Notes: generated by a model not told the origin, from the letters alone. A DNA stretch of 64,000 nt from Collariella sp. IMI 366227 (GCA_027946355.1 JAPEUS010000004.1:248001-312000); one strand, 5' to 3'; positions 1 through 11,543 are shown, counted from the first letter of the stretch. Numbers and translations: made by a program.

Positions 1-276
1 AAATGACAAACAAAAACCCTTAACGTTAACGTACCTACCCAACAAGATTCTCGACAATCAACCTGCCATAATCTACAAACCATGTCTCTCACGGTCTTAC
101 CGTTCTACACCAAATTAAAATTGAAGACATTCATCTCTTCCAGTTCAACGGCGCAACGCCCCGGCCAAAATCTCACCACTGGCCCCTCCGCCAACAATGT
201 TTCAATATCAGTGTCACTTCGCACCCTCTCCAACTGTGCAACAAACCCGCGACCAACCCCCTTCGGCCCCCATTAC

Positions 277-1610
277 CTAGCCCGAGAGCGTAGTTTTCTG
301 GCGCCTGATTCTGTCTCCTTGACCCTCTGTCCTCCACCTGCAGCAGAGCAAGCTGATTGCACGCCGCGCGGTCCCCGTGTTGGCGATGTTTTCTGCCGGG
401 AATTTCAAGTGGGGCCCCGACGGAGCCGTGGCCGGCGATGGCTGGCACTCCTGCGGCGGTTGGCGGGCGGCTATCCGAGCACTGCGACGGAGCAAACCAG
501 AGACCATTTCTGCAGCGCGCGAGGCTGCCGGAGAGGGTTTGCGAGAAGCTTCTGAGGAGTGGGCTGGTGAGGAGACCGTGTTTTGGTGCTTGTCCTTGAG
601 CCGCTTGGGAGTCGGTTCGTCGTCGGCGCTGTCGACATCTCGGCCGCGCTTCCGTCCTCTCTGCGGGATTGGTGTCTCGTCCTTCTCTTGGTTGTGCATG
701 GTTTTCGGCGTCTCATGCGCGGCTTCTGCGCCAGCCTCACCCACCCAGACGTGCGCATCTCGGCCTCCACGAGAAGGATCTGCCTCAGAAAAATCCACTG
801 CACCAAACAGGCCTACTGCTAACACTCTCGCTTCCAATCGTCAAAGTCTGCCGTAGCGTGGATGAATTCCCACGAGAGGTTATTCCGCCGCTGGACAACT
901 TCTAGCGCTCTCTTGGCCTCGTCGAGCCTCGACTTTGCTGAGACAAGTGTCGACGAGCGCGCTGGACCTGCGCCAGAATTTCTGTTGGCGAGCTTCTTTG
1001 CTGCTTCCAGATCCTATTCGGCCAACCTCACGTGTTGTTCTGCCTGCTCCCTTTCGGCTTGGTGCGCATACGCGCACTCACGATTGTGGACGTATTCTTC
1101 CGTCTCGTGTGGCTCGAGTTCACCCTCATTGACCAGCTTCTTCCATGTCTTGTCGTTGGCCGGCTGATGGGCCTCGACGTTGCTCTGGAACCAAGAGTGG
1201 GCCGCGCACTCGAAGGCGAGGTACTCGATCCATTCCGTCAGCTTGTCTTGATGTGCAGGGTTGGGGAGGAACTTGACAGGACGGGTAACACCGTGCTGCG
1301 CGAGCAAGTTCGATGCCGCTGCGGTGTAGCTCAACGAAGAGTCAGGTCGAAAGTCCCGAACAAAGTCGTTGTAAGCACTGTCGACGTGTCGCCATCTGGT
1401 GGGAAACTCGATCTGAAGATAGCGAGGCGGGCCATCTCTCCGACTGTGTTCCTTCCAGCAGCAGAAGTGTTCCAAATGCCACAGCTGTTCCCCCAAAAAC
1501 GCGCCAGTTGGGGTAGTCAATATCTGGATATCTGAGCCAAGGGCGGAGATAATGCAGGTAAGCCGGCGGGTCCTCGGAGAGCTCGCCCATAAGCTCAACA
1601 GCATACGCTG
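277..1610 (-). pseudogene. Broken fungal-specific coiled-coil protein with C-terminal RRSARIAA motif
   Basis: Three adjacent reading frames on the minus strand together resemble a lineage-expanded filamentous-fungal family of unknown function. The N-terminal part (about 1610-1490) carries PAYLHYLRPWLRYPDIDYPNW. The middle (about 1480-1014) has LTEWIEYLAFECAAH and a Glu/Ala-rich coiled-coil stretch. A third frame around 1010-850 continues with SRLDEAKRALEVVQRRNNL. The C-terminal frame (about 720-440) is Lys/Arg-rich with PTPKRLKDK and ends in LLRRSARIAARQ, a hallmark of the family's basic tail. The pieces do not join in one frame and no clean intron connects them all, so I call it a decayed gene. 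Family assignment is from memory of the motif order and is moderate; the biochemical role is unknown. Confidence 0.55.
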
Positions 1611-1797
1611 GCCGACGGTATTGTCAGACAGAAGTTCAGGACTAGAAAGAGGAAAGTGAGAAGACGATTTGGATGGCGGTGGACGCTTTATCTGAGACGT
1701 TGGACAAAACTCTTGGGCAGGTTCTCGGAATCCTCTACATCGATGCCAATCATCTCATTTCTTCTGGGCCCCTTGAGCGTATTTGCTTTGAGAGATT

Positions 1798-1877
1798 GGT
1801 CAAGCTCGGAATCGGTGTAAGCAACAAGGTCGCAATCGGTCAAGCTCGGAATCGGTGTAAGCAACAAGGTCGCAATC
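1798..1877. repeat. Perfect 40-bp tandem duplication
   Basis: Two consecutive identical 40-bp units, 1798-1837 and 1838-1877, each containing CAAGCTCGGAATCGGTGTAA. In the minus-strand frame across it the duplication repeats the peptide DCDLVAYTDSEL and shifts the frame, since 40 is not a multiple of three. Confidence 0.95.
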
Positions 1878-1879
1878 GC

Positions 1880-3337
1880 GTACCACGGGAAGGTTAGAAG
1901 CGGAGTTGCCCATTTTGCCCTTCCAAAGCAAGTAAAGTTCGGGATGGTTAAAAGATGACAGTGCTTGAGTATCGATGTCAATGGCTTGAAGTCTAATCTC
2001 GATGAAGGTTTCAAGCAGTCGAGTTCCGTGATTTATGTCTCGAGCAGCTGGGCAGGGCTGAGAGGAAGCCGGTGGATGTCGTGCAGGGCAGGGGAGGGTG
2101 GCAGGGTGGAGACAGGGATCTTGCTGACATGGGGCTCTGCCGTCTGGACAGGGATCTGGCGACAGGGGATAATGAGCTGGGGGTCTTAAATAGAAATGGG
2201 CCAATGGAATGCAGCAAAACCAAACGGGAGCGGCGTTCTTATCCATGTCTACAGGGCTCCCCAGCAGAAAAAGGTGGAAACTGTGCAACCCCAACTCCCC
2301 GTGTCATTCCTGGTCAGATTCAGCTAGAGGACCACCACCAAGGCACAATTGTGCACCTCTCCCAAGTTGAACCCAGCCAAAAGGTCGTCAGGTTATGGGC
2401 CGCGAGAGGACGGTTGCGCACAAGTCATCGCAGCTCCCAGCTTCACCGACCATGTGCCAACAAGCCAAAAGCAGTGCACGTCTCAAAAGTTCACAGACAG
2501 CGCAAATGCTTCAGCTGCGACCCCTATCAAGTATCAGCATTCTTCGAGTTATTTATTAGCCTCTTCTCAACTCAACCATTGTTAGGGCGGCGCTGTTACA
2601 TCCACCGTACCTCGGAGTCAAAAAGGGAAACACTTCATCTCAGTCATAGTGTCCAGGTTCCTAATAGGCGACATACCGTTGATGCTCTAATTTCTGCCCA
2701 CGAATGGTGGGAGATGACACAAACCTGGCACTCCTGAGGCTGCATCGGGCTCTTCGTGCCCAAAGATGCGTTTTCTGAGACGTACCCGAACTGCGTGATG
2801 ACACTGAAGACCGATACAATCCTCAGATACCTGTGTGGCAGTTACCGTTCTCTGGTGTGGGCACCCTCCGTTTGGGCAACGTTGTGGCAGCAAGATGGGC
2901 GGCCGTTAGCAAAATGGCTTTATTACCTGCCTCTGTAGGAGAGGTAGTAAATGTGGCAGCTGTCTTCTGGGATTCTGGCGCTTGGGTCTCCAAGATTCTA
3001 CTGGCTATCCAATCTGCCGGGTCGCATGAATGGATCTTCCATGTTTCACAGCTGCCTTCTAGCCATTGCATTATTGGAGCCAGCCAACACATGGATGGCA
3101 TGGCACGGCGCGAGGCTGTCTGAAAATGGCTAGATGCCCAATAGTTGAGCTGCGTTGCTGCAGCATTACTGCCTGCACAGAAATTGGGCAACGAAGAAGT
3201 GAAACTTGGTCATGATCTTGGGTTTGGCAACTCCCCCGAGCTCTTCTCTCCCTCGCTTTCTCTTTCACTTTCTGTCTTCCTGTCAATATATTCCCAAAGA
3301 CCCAACCCAATCTCACCAGCCCGAGCATCCTACGACG
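1880..3337. other. No recognisable gene
   Basis: Open frames exist on both strands here but none shows a recognisable domain, a credible intron pattern or a sustained coding look. A pyrimidine-rich stretch at 3237-3290 precedes the FHA-kinase remnant and could be its old promoter or leader. Confidence 0.5.
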
Positions 3338-4340
3338 ATGGCGGACACAGGTTTCATTGCCCGAGTGTATCCTCTTGAGGGAAACAATAAGAAGGCAAAG
3401 AAAAAACAGGTTTCGTTCCAAACTGTCACATCCAACAGGCGTTATTGACCAGCCGAGCAGCAACATTCACATGGTAGCCAACCCAATTCAGACACCATGC
3501 AACAACCATCGTTGCCCTTCATTGAGCTCAGATTCTGATGGGCCTCAAATCTTAACAGGTTTTGTATTTGGCAGCAATGAGAACGCCTGCGACGTCATTT
3601 TTCCCAGTGGGCCAGGGGCCAGCCGGCGGCACTTCGCCGTCACATTAAAAAAAAACGCTTTCCAGACAAGCTCTATCGCCTCGTTGTTCATGACCTCGCC
3701 TCCCTGAGGGGAACAATCGTCACATAAAATGGGCAAGGCAATTGCTCGCGAACCAAGTTCGACTGGATTGTGACAGGAGGCGAGATCCCTGATTTTGCAA
3801 AACTCCTCAACATCTGAAGCAACGAAGGATTGGGTTCCGGATTGTGCTTGCGCACCATGATCTCACGTCGCCAACGTACATCGCCAACGTCGAACAGGTC
3901 ATCTAGAGAGCCGCAGACCCATATACCCTCCTCGCTGGCCTCGGCCTTCTGAGTGCTCTTTGCACTGAGGTCTTTGCACTGAGGCCACCCCTGCAGAGAC
4001 CTCCTCGGACAAACCCATCTACATTAACAGGGGTAATATTGCTCGCACGCGTGTTCGTCCGGCAATGCGCCGTCTCAATGCGAAGAGCAGATCATTGGCT
4101 CGTCGCGTCCGAGATTCTCGCTGCCGCGAACGTGGCCCGGCTGCAAGCGCAGGCGTACTTTCGAGAGTTGGAACGCCGCAGTTTTGAGGTTGTACGAGTG
4201 TCTGTCCAGCTCCCGTTCCGAGAAGGCGTCTTCGTCTGCCAGGCGGCGGGGTTTGAGAAAGAGCTGGCGCCGTTGCTGTCGTACGCTCCCCTGCCCGAGC
4301 CGGGACGAGAACTGTCTGCTTTCTGTAGAGGTGTTTGAAC
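3338..4340 (+). pseudogene. Decayed FHA-domain protein kinase
   Basis: An ATG at 3338 opens MADTGFIARVYPLEGNN, the usual start of a fungal FHA-kinase family. The FHA core follows at about 3560-3760: GFVFGSNENACDVIFPSG then GASRRHFAVTLK, and after a frame change at an A9 run (3647-3655) FPDKLYRLVVHDLASLRGTI. A TAA then sits where the family has Tyr (VTYxGxG), followed by NGQGNCSRTKFDWIV. Farther on, GFRIVLAHHDLTSPTYIANV matches the linker, with another stop, and PIYINRG near 4016 resembles the first strand of a kinase domain. The rest of the kinase domain is not readable. Family members are fungal Ser/Thr kinases loosely like CHK2/DUN1. Stops plus frame changes make this a pseudogene. Confidence 0.7.
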
Positions 4341-4411
4341 AAAGGCCCTGGAAGGCCTGAAAAGCTCGTGTGTTTGGGTTGTGAACTTGAAAAGTATGGA
4401 CAGCGTTTCTA

Positions 4412-4840
4412 TCAGTTGGGCTTGGTATAGGGGACGCCGGCGGGCACGCAGTCCAGGATTCTGTCAAGTGCCATGACAAATTCGACGTGATCGCTTTGCC
4501 AGGCACGCGTTACCAACTCGGGATGTTGTTCGGTGGCGGCGGCAACGCGACATTCCCAAGCAATGAATTTTTCGGTAGAGTAGATGACTCGCTTAGACAT
4601 CTGCCGTTCCTGGAAAAACCATCTACGGGTAGATACCGGGCCTTTGCCCACCATGTCGACGAAGTCATAAATATAAGGATAAATGGTCACAGTAAACTTG
4701 GTCTTTTTGTGGCAGAGCTTGAGAGAGAAGGGGGTTGCGTCTTGGTTCACGCGCTCAACGAAGCAGCCTCCATTGCTGCAAGTGCGGCGGAGGCTACGAC
4801 GGTGCAAAGAGATTGCCGCCTGCAGCTCTCTACTACACAC
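4412..4840 (-). pseudogene. HET-domain (heterokaryon incompatibility) fragment
   Basis: The minus-strand frame has STRRWFFQERQMSKRVIYST followed by EKFIAWECR, which matches the conserved block of HET proteins (typically RxWxxQExxLSxRxLxF ... WEC). The upstream hallmark (Y.ALSY.WG) is not visible, so only a middle fragment remains. HET proteins trigger cell death on fusion of incompatible hyphae. It lies among other broken accessory genes. Family call is fairly secure from the motif; the fragment is not expected to be functional. Confidence 0.6.
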
Positions 4841-5029
4841 TCACAATAATCACCCCAAAGTCAAAAACTCAAAGGCTAGGATTGACAGGGAAACATCCCC
4901 TCATCCTCTTTCTTTTCTCTTTTTGGTTGTCTGCTGGCGGGCAACCGGGCTTTTTCCCTGACTTATACGTCTGAACAGTTAACTCCCTCGTGGTTGCCAA
5001 CGCCGCAACTACCGTCATTCGATAGTCTC

Positions 5030-5965
5030 CTTCGGTAACCTCCCAAATGAGTTGGTCGACGAAACGTGAAGGCCATGTGTCTGCACTGCAATTCTGACGA
5101 ACCCCGAACCTGCTTCAACGGTGTTTGTGGCTGCGCAGATGGCAAGGGCCCAGACCCCACCCGCGCTTCGGCACTCGCCACCCTCTGCTTGACACCGAGG
5201 CAGCTCAACCGCATGGCAACACCACACCTCTATCACCACCCACTTGCCAGCAAATTGTGGCTGCTCTCAAAACCTCTGATAGAGCGCAACGACCTCGCCC
5301 GGCTTCAAGGAGCTACGCTTGGGGGGCGTCCGCACGCCCCGTCCCCACGACGGAGTGCCGTCTGAGGTCATGTCCTACTTCGCGTAGCAGTTCTGAGTCC
5401 ATGTGGATACGCTCCCAGCGTTCGATTTCCCTTCTTTGCGTCAGGCCTAGGAAGGCACCTTGGCCGTCAACAAGTGCAACCTTCCAGTCGACATACTGGC
5501 CAGTTTGTGCCCCAGTTTGGAAACACTGCACCTCACGATCTACCACTCCTACATCTTCCGCTTCTGCCCTCTGAACTCAATGCCCCGCCTCCGAAGTGTC
5601 GCCTCAGCCACGGCCATACGAAATATGGCGTGGAATTGTGGGCAGCCAGCCGCCTGTTCCGCGCTCTCTCGAGAATCACCCATCTCATTTGCAGCATGGT
5701 AGATGAGACTAACGTTAGTGAACTCGAGTTGACCCTTGAGCACATCAGCACTTTGGAGTTTCAGCAAAGCACCCTCGACGACTGGTCATTGGCCAATGTT
5801 TTAGGCATTTGTCCGAATCTGAAGACATTAAAATACGCCTATGGGAACAATGCTACCGCAACCAGGGAGCCGTTTACTCCTGCCGAGGCGAAAGACGTAC
5901 TTTTCGAGTATCTGCCGAACTTGGAGAGTTTTGACATTGACCCCGAGCCATGCCTCAAGTATTAG
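5030..5965 (+). pseudogene. Broken F-box / leucine-rich repeat protein
   Basis: Near 5036 a frame reads SFGNLPNELVDET, an F-box-like start, followed by LATLCLTPRQLNRMATPHLY in another frame (the common fungal F-box continuation with a placement like LxxLxLTCRRLN..ATPxLY). LRR-like text follows: ILASLCPSLETLHLTIYHSY at about 5490-5550, then after another frame change LFRALSRITHLICSMVDET, VLGICPNLKTLKYAYG and YLPNLESFDIDPEP, ending at a stop at 5965. At least three frame changes are needed. F-box proteins are SCF ubiquitin-ligase adaptors; this copy looks dead. Confidence 0.6.
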
Positions 5966-6394
5966 GATAGCTAGGGCTTGATTCTCAAAAGGAAATGAAA
6001 GGAAGATTGAGGAGCGAGGGATCCGTGTCGAGGTTATCGGCTTGAGGGGGTAGATCGACGGAGGTTCCGGGTTTAAGAACAAGGTCGTGCCAATATATCA
6101 TTCAGAAGTGGCCGACGTTTAAACACACTGCTCAAGTAAACTTTTGCAACTTTGAAGTCCACGAGTTGATTTTTCCCTTGTGGCAGTGTCCAAATCAAAC
6201 ACGAATCTTTTCATTCCTCTCAGCGCAACCATCACTCGAGCCGCCACATCCTGTAACGAAAACAGCTCTCTATCTGCAAACCAAAATTTCCCTGCATACA
6301 GCAAACTATGAATTTAGACACCTCCATTCGGGACAACAAGGCAAGAGACATGGACTGAGCCTCAGGTCTTCGTCTCAACCCCCTAAACACACCC

Positions 6395-8142
6395 TTACGC
6401 CCACACTCTCTTCTTGAACACGAGCTGCGCCCCGTCCATCGGAAACAGTGTTGCAAACACCTTGATTTCCTCCGACTTCTCCGTAGCCACATGCTCCCAC
6501 TCCAACTCCAACGCCGCTTTGCCAATCATGGCCGCCATGGCCAGCGGGACATACCTCCTTGCAAGGCAATCATGAGCCCCGGTCCCAAATACTAACCAGT
6601 TCTTCGTCTTGCTCTCGGCGTCACCCGTAATCCACCTCTCCGGATTGAACACATCCGGATTGGGATACGCCACCGGGTCGTGCAGCGCCGGATAGCACGA
6701 GGGAATGACCATAGCCCCCTTAGGGACGGTGTACTCCGGTGTGACCGGAAACGCCTTTGTCGCCAGGTACGGAACGAAGATAACCGGCGGTCTGTGACGT
6801 AACAACTCCTTAATAACCGCGTTTGTGTACGTCAGGCCCTCCAACATCTCAAGATCAAACGGCCGGTACGGATCCCCGCCTCTCGCAGCAAGGTTTTCCT
6901 CCCTCAACCGATCCAACACATCCGGCCGCTGCGCTAGAATCTGAAACAACCACGTCGTTGCGCTGCTCGACGCATCCTGCGACGCGAACAAAAACGTAAA
7001 CAGCGTCTCCGAAATCTCCTCATTCGTAAACTCCCTAATCAAATTCGTCGGCTTCTCCACCCCCTCCTCCCCACCAGCCACCCGCTCGCGGTATCTGTTA
7101 GACTCAAACATATGCTTCACCCAATGATCCACAATCGAATTTGGCTTCACCCCAGGCTGCGCCATGCGCCGCTTACACGCCGCCGCACAACGCGCAAACT
7201 CAGCGTGGACAGCGTCGGCGGTGCGTTTGCCGCGCCAGGGCTTGGTGAAGGGGATGTGGATGGAGAGGGGGACGTTGACGAGCTCAAGGGCGGCGGTGGC
7301 GAGGTAGAAGTCGTCGGCAATTTTTTTGACGGCCGAGGGGGAGATGAGGTCGCCAAAAAAGGTGCGCAGGGAGAGGGCGCAGTTGATCTCGCGGAAGAGG
7401 GTCATGAAGGGGAAGGGGTGGTTGGAGTTGGCCTCGCTGGCGGCGATGAACTCGGAGAAGTAGGTGGAGAGGACGGCTTCGTGGGCGGGGAGGTAGGTAG
7501 CCATGGCTTTGTTTGTGAAGAGGGGGGTGAGGCCGCGCCGGTATTCGGTGTGGGCTTTGCCTTGGAGGAAGACCCAGGCTTTGTGGCCGATGATGTCCTT
7601 TGCGAGCGGAACGATGCAGGGTTCGGTGTAGGTCGGGGATTTGAAGACTTTGTGGGCGAGATCACGGTCGGAGACGAGGACGACGAATCTGTGAGGTGGG
7701 TGTCAGAAGAGTGTTCAAGAGTTCTGTCGTGGCTCTCTGTTAACTTACTTGTGGAAGACGGAGACACAGCTGAGAGGGCCGCTTGCCCACTGGGCAAGGT
7801 ACGCTTCGAATTTTGGGTGCAGTGCTTGAATGAAGGGGCCGGTGAGCGGAATTTTGAACTGAGGACCTATGATCGAACCCTTCCGGTGAAGGTACATGAC
7901 TGAGAAGCACCGTTAGCCGGGGAAATCGTCGTGGAAACGAGAAGCTGGGCGACCTACTTTGGTCATAAACCACCAATCCAAGCAAGAAGGTCATGACATA
8001 CTGCCAGGCATGCCATTGCGCAAAGAATTCCGCCCCCTATGCTTTGCAACTGCCGTGGGGAGCTCCATGAGGACCACCCAGGCGAAGCTGCCGGCAGCTC
8101 AGAGGAGCCGAAGGAGGCGTTGACATGTTTGGCGGCGGCCAT
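6395..8142 (-). CDS. ERG5: Sterol C-22 desaturase (CYP61/ERG5-like P450), one frameshift near N-terminus
   Basis: Cytochrome P450 introducing the C-22 double bond late in ergosterol synthesis, ER-bound. Model: exons 8142-7958, 7899-7749 and 7688-6395 with canonical introns, about 542 residues, normal for CYP61. Visible are the family start of the catalytic part (RKGSIIGPQFKIP), the ASGPLSCVSVFHK block spanning exon 2, the I-helix FASQDASSSATTW, the ExxR motif in IKELLRHRPP, FNPERW, and the haem loop FGTGAHDCLARRYVP with the Cys ligand, then the typical EEIKVFATLFPMD tail. In exon 1 the frame from ATG 8142 runs into a stop, while the correct frame (QWHAWQYVMTFLLG, then VVYDQ) is reached only if the C5 run at 8033-8037 is one base shorter. 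So it is a live gene with an assembly error or a recently broken copy. The divergent neighbour is a Zn2Cys6 factor. Confidence 0.9.
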
Positions 8143-8294
8143 TTCAAAGGTGTATTTTGCAGAGAAAATCTCTCCACCACTCGGCGGAAAAAATCTCTGC
8201 GCTTTCATGGTTTTGACTTACACCTACCTGCCTTCACCCGGAGATAGGGGTGCGGGACGGGCCTCCGCGGCGCCGGGGTGGCTTCACTCTCGAC

Positions 8295-8365
8295 GGCTAG
8301 ATTGGGACTAGTCTCCGATTGTGGTGCTGGGAGAAGTGACGGCGGAGACTAGTCCTATCTTAGCC
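8295..8365. promoter_or_regulatory. Inverted repeat in the ERG5 / Zn-cluster divergent promoter
   Basis: Arms 8295-8317 and 8343-8365 pair at 19 of 23 positions; the inner 13 bases (GGACTAGTCTCCG at 8305-8317 and its exact complement at 8343-8355) are perfect, with a 25-nt spacer. It lies in the 532-bp gap between the two divergent start codons. It could be an operator for a dimeric zinc-cluster protein, a terminator-like hairpin or a MITE remnant; sequence alone does not decide. Confidence 0.6.
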
Positions 8366-8674
8366 AAGTGCATCTGATCCAGGGGGCTCTTTTCCGTCTT
8401 TTTTCTGCCTGGAACGCTCGGCAGCACATCACGCGAATTTGTACTGCTCAAGGTGAGGAGGAAGGCGCAGAGGGGACAAAACAGTCATTCCAATTCTCCG
8501 CGTCTTTTTCGCCAATGGCCTGAGTTGTGCTGTCTTTTTTGATCCTCCTCAAAATCACCTGTTCCTGGCTCTGTGTAAGCCACAGTGGGGCAATATCGCG
8601 CCTATTGTTCCACTTTAAGCTCTCGTCTCGTCTTCTTTGGCTGCTCACTTCTCACTCGACCTCAACATCTCACA

Positions 8675-10299
8675 ATGCGCCACACCTTACGACGCTCCTG
8701 TGGTGCTTGCGCCAAATCCAAACACAGCTGTGACCTTGCCACCCCTCGCTGTTCCCGCTGTATTAAACGAAAAGTCGAATGCGTCTATGCGAACGAACCC
8801 CTGACAGCGCAGACTCCGGGTCCAGGATCCGAGTCATCCGGCGCCTTGACGAATTACAGACTCACAACTCTCGATCCCTTCGACTCTTATCCGCCAACTC
8901 GACTTCCACGGGAACATGTCAATCGTTTAATTCACAACTGTATGTAACTAATTTCGTGCATCTCTGAACCCTGGGCCTCTTAGCTTTCACTCTCACATGG
9001 CACTTGAGTCTTGGTCCTGCTGACTTATATTGACTGACTAATGTGTTAAGTTCTCCACAAGATCGCTTTCCAATACTACCCCCTTGACCTCAATTCAACG
9101 ACAAACCCCTTCCTCGTGTCCTGGTGGCCCTTGGCGTTGGAGGACTCCGCCTTATTTCACGTCTCACTGCAAACAGCATGTCTCGACGAGGAATTGCTGG
9201 CCCAGAAAGGGTTTCACACGTCAGAGCTTCTCATGGCGGATTCAGTCGCCTTACTCCGACACAAGGTTGGGGATGAGTCGTTGGCAGTGCAAGACGGAAC
9301 CATGAACTCTGTCATCACCCTAGCAACCATTGAGGTGAGACAAATAGCCCTCAAATCCGGCCAATCATAACTGACATACGGCTTCTAGTATGGCAAGGGC
9401 AACATTAAGGTTGCAGAAATGCACGTAAAGGGTGTGAAGAAACTGGTTGACCTGAGGGGCGGCATCCGCTCAGTGAGGCAGACTAGCCCCCTAACCGCGA
9501 GGATGGTTAGCTGGTCAGTCACTCATTGAACAGCACCAAGGCAGACTGCTCACATACTTTTAGGGTATCAATGCTCATTATGGGCTATCCCCAATTTGAG
9601 ACCCAAGATGATGCCGGCATAGGGCTGGGAATTCCCCCAATTCCAGAATGGTCGGAGTCGCCTCAACCACCAGACATCACCCTTGGCTTCAGTCTCCTCG
9701 GCGTGAACCACCACATCGGCAACATTTTCGTTCGTCTCCGGAACGTTTTCCAGCGGGCGCGTCAAAAGCCTCTCAGCTCCACTGGCCTCCATGATCTAAC
9801 ATGTTTTGTGATTCATCGACTTCTCCATTCAATACCGGAGTCGCCGGGCGTCGACACCTCACCCCTGGCCGAGTCAATTCGCTACGCCGTCATCCTTTAC
9901 ATGTTCCTTGTCCAGGGCCCGACATATTACTCACATGCTGTCATATTCAGCCAGATTCTAGACAAATATGTTCACTATGTGAAACAGCTAGAGTTCCGGT
10001 GCCAAGCCCACGATTCAATCGACGTCTGGCTTCTGGCGGTGGGGATGGTATCCTCGGTAGGGACCACTCACTATGGGTGGCTTCTGGATAGAGCGAGAGA
10101 GATCTCCCCTCCATTACAAATTGGAAGTTGGGATGATGCTTTCTACCACGTGCGGAACGTTCTTTGGCTGGAAGGACGACAGGCTGAAGACGTCTTTCGC
10201 GTGCATTGGGAGGCGGTGTTGGGCTCTACGAACCATCCACAACCAGCAGAGCATACGGATTTTGTGCGATCAAGCAACACAGGCACAGCGTTTATATAA
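8675..10299 (+). CDS. Zn2Cys6 transcription factor
   Basis: Fungal nuclear regulator of 469 residues. Exons 8675-8939, 9051-9334, 9389-9513 and 9564-10299 join in frame with canonical GT-AG introns. Residues about 9-36 form the binuclear zinc cluster, CGACAKSKHSC then CSRCIKRKVEC (C-x2-C-x6-C-x6-C-x2-C-x6-C). The middle and C-terminal region fits the DUF3468/Fungal_trans_2 type: WWPLALEDSALFH, then EMHVKGVKKLVDLRGGI, ARMVSW, and MGYPQFE after intron 3. No frame problem was found in this gene. It is divergent from the ERG5-like gene, which makes control of that gene possible but unproven. Target genes cannot be read from the sequence. Confidence 0.93.
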
Positions 10300-10360
10300 T
10301 TGAAACACAATTGAAATTTTTCCACAGTATTGTGGAACTGTGATGAACCACCTCGTATTC

Positions 10361-11543
10361 CTACAAACGCTGCAACCGGAGCATGATCTTGAGATTCCAA
10401 CAAGAGCTGTCTCTCTCGAGCCACTTACATGGCCATCCTTTTCCCTCGTGTACAATCTTCCAACTCTTCTTATCTCGCTTGTTCAAATACGACAGCTTCA
10501 CCGTCTCCGGGTCTAACGGCGCCCCATTTGGGCTAAACATCCCCGTTTCCACCGCCACCCGAAACCCAGGACGACCCCACCCGGGGCGTCCCATACAGCA
10601 CATCCCAATTATCCACCCATGCAACAAACACGACCCGCATGCACCTCTTACCCCAAACGTGTTCAGCTCCACAAGCTCACACCTATCCGCCACTCGTCAT
10701 AAAACAAATCAAGGGAAACCCTGCCTCATCATCAACCGATCCGGCTCCTTCTCCCCTCATCTACCCCCTTTTCCTTCTCCCTCTTCGTGACCATCTCCAA
10801 AATTAGCACCCTCAGCTTAGTCGCCCCCCAAAATCCTCTCCGCAAACCTCCTCTGCCCAGCCTCATCCAACCCCTCAAACCGCCACAATCGATACCACCT
10901 ATACTGGCTTACCCCGTTATCACCGGCTCCCCTTTCTCATCCTCCACAACCGGCGCGCAACAAACCCTACACTTCTTATCCAACCCCATCCGCTCATCAA
11001 ATGGCAAAGAACAACTCCACCCCTTCTCAGTCCCCCTCCTCCACTTTCAACAACGCATTCCTCGCCCTCATAGACGTCACCAACATCAATAACAAATCCC
11101 CCGGCGTTCTCAGCGCCAACGGCCCCGTCCAATCCTTGGCGAGCACGCGTCCAGGCGGAGGAAGAGACCCTGCGGGGGGAAGGGCAGCGTGGAGAGGGCT
11201 GGGAGGATGGAGTCGGAGAGGCCTTCGCGGTAGATGCGGTTGATTTATTGGGTGAGGAGGAGGCTGCTGTTGCGGCGAGGAGGAGATGCGTTGGCGGAGG
11301 GTGAGGAGGAGGTTTTGGAGTTGGGGGCATTGCGGAAGGGGTAGGGAGGAGTGGGTTGGCGGCTGGTGCGTAGGATGAGAGCGAGTCAGCGTTTGAAGAC
11401 GTAAAATGCGTCGTTGAGGCAGATGAGGTAGGGAGCTTTGGCGTGGGGTGGTAGGAGGTGTTGGGGTGGATGGGGGCGTCTGTTTCTTCGTGCTCTTTGA
11501 GGGAAGCCGAGACCATGGCAAGGTTGAGTTTGACGAATTTCAT
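10361..11543 (-). pseudogene. CDC123/D123-like protein, frame-broken
   Basis: Pieces in different minus-strand frames follow the order of the fungal D123-like family (ATP-grasp fold; the founding member CDC123 assembles eIF2). The start is MKFVKLNLAMVSASLKEHEE at 11543. Next come INRIYREGLSDSILPAL and FPPQGLFLRLDACSPR near 11240-11140, then LRTPGDLLLMLVTSMRARNA, then PFDERMGLDKKCRVCCAP and VSQYRWYRLWRF near 10900. Finally CELVELNTFGVRGACGSCLL appears at about 10680-10620 and the frame runs to 10361. At least three frame changes are needed and the proline-rich linker is degenerate. Substitutions such as CRVCCAP where the family usually has a Glu-Phe-Arg-Val-Phe-like strand also suggest decay. 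Paralog rather than true CDC123 is likely. Confidence 0.6.

Noticed and set aside
7112..7903. Long plus-strand open frame across the ERG5 gene
   Set aside because: Antisense shadow of the P450 coding sequence; repetitive Gly/Glu/Val text without a domain.
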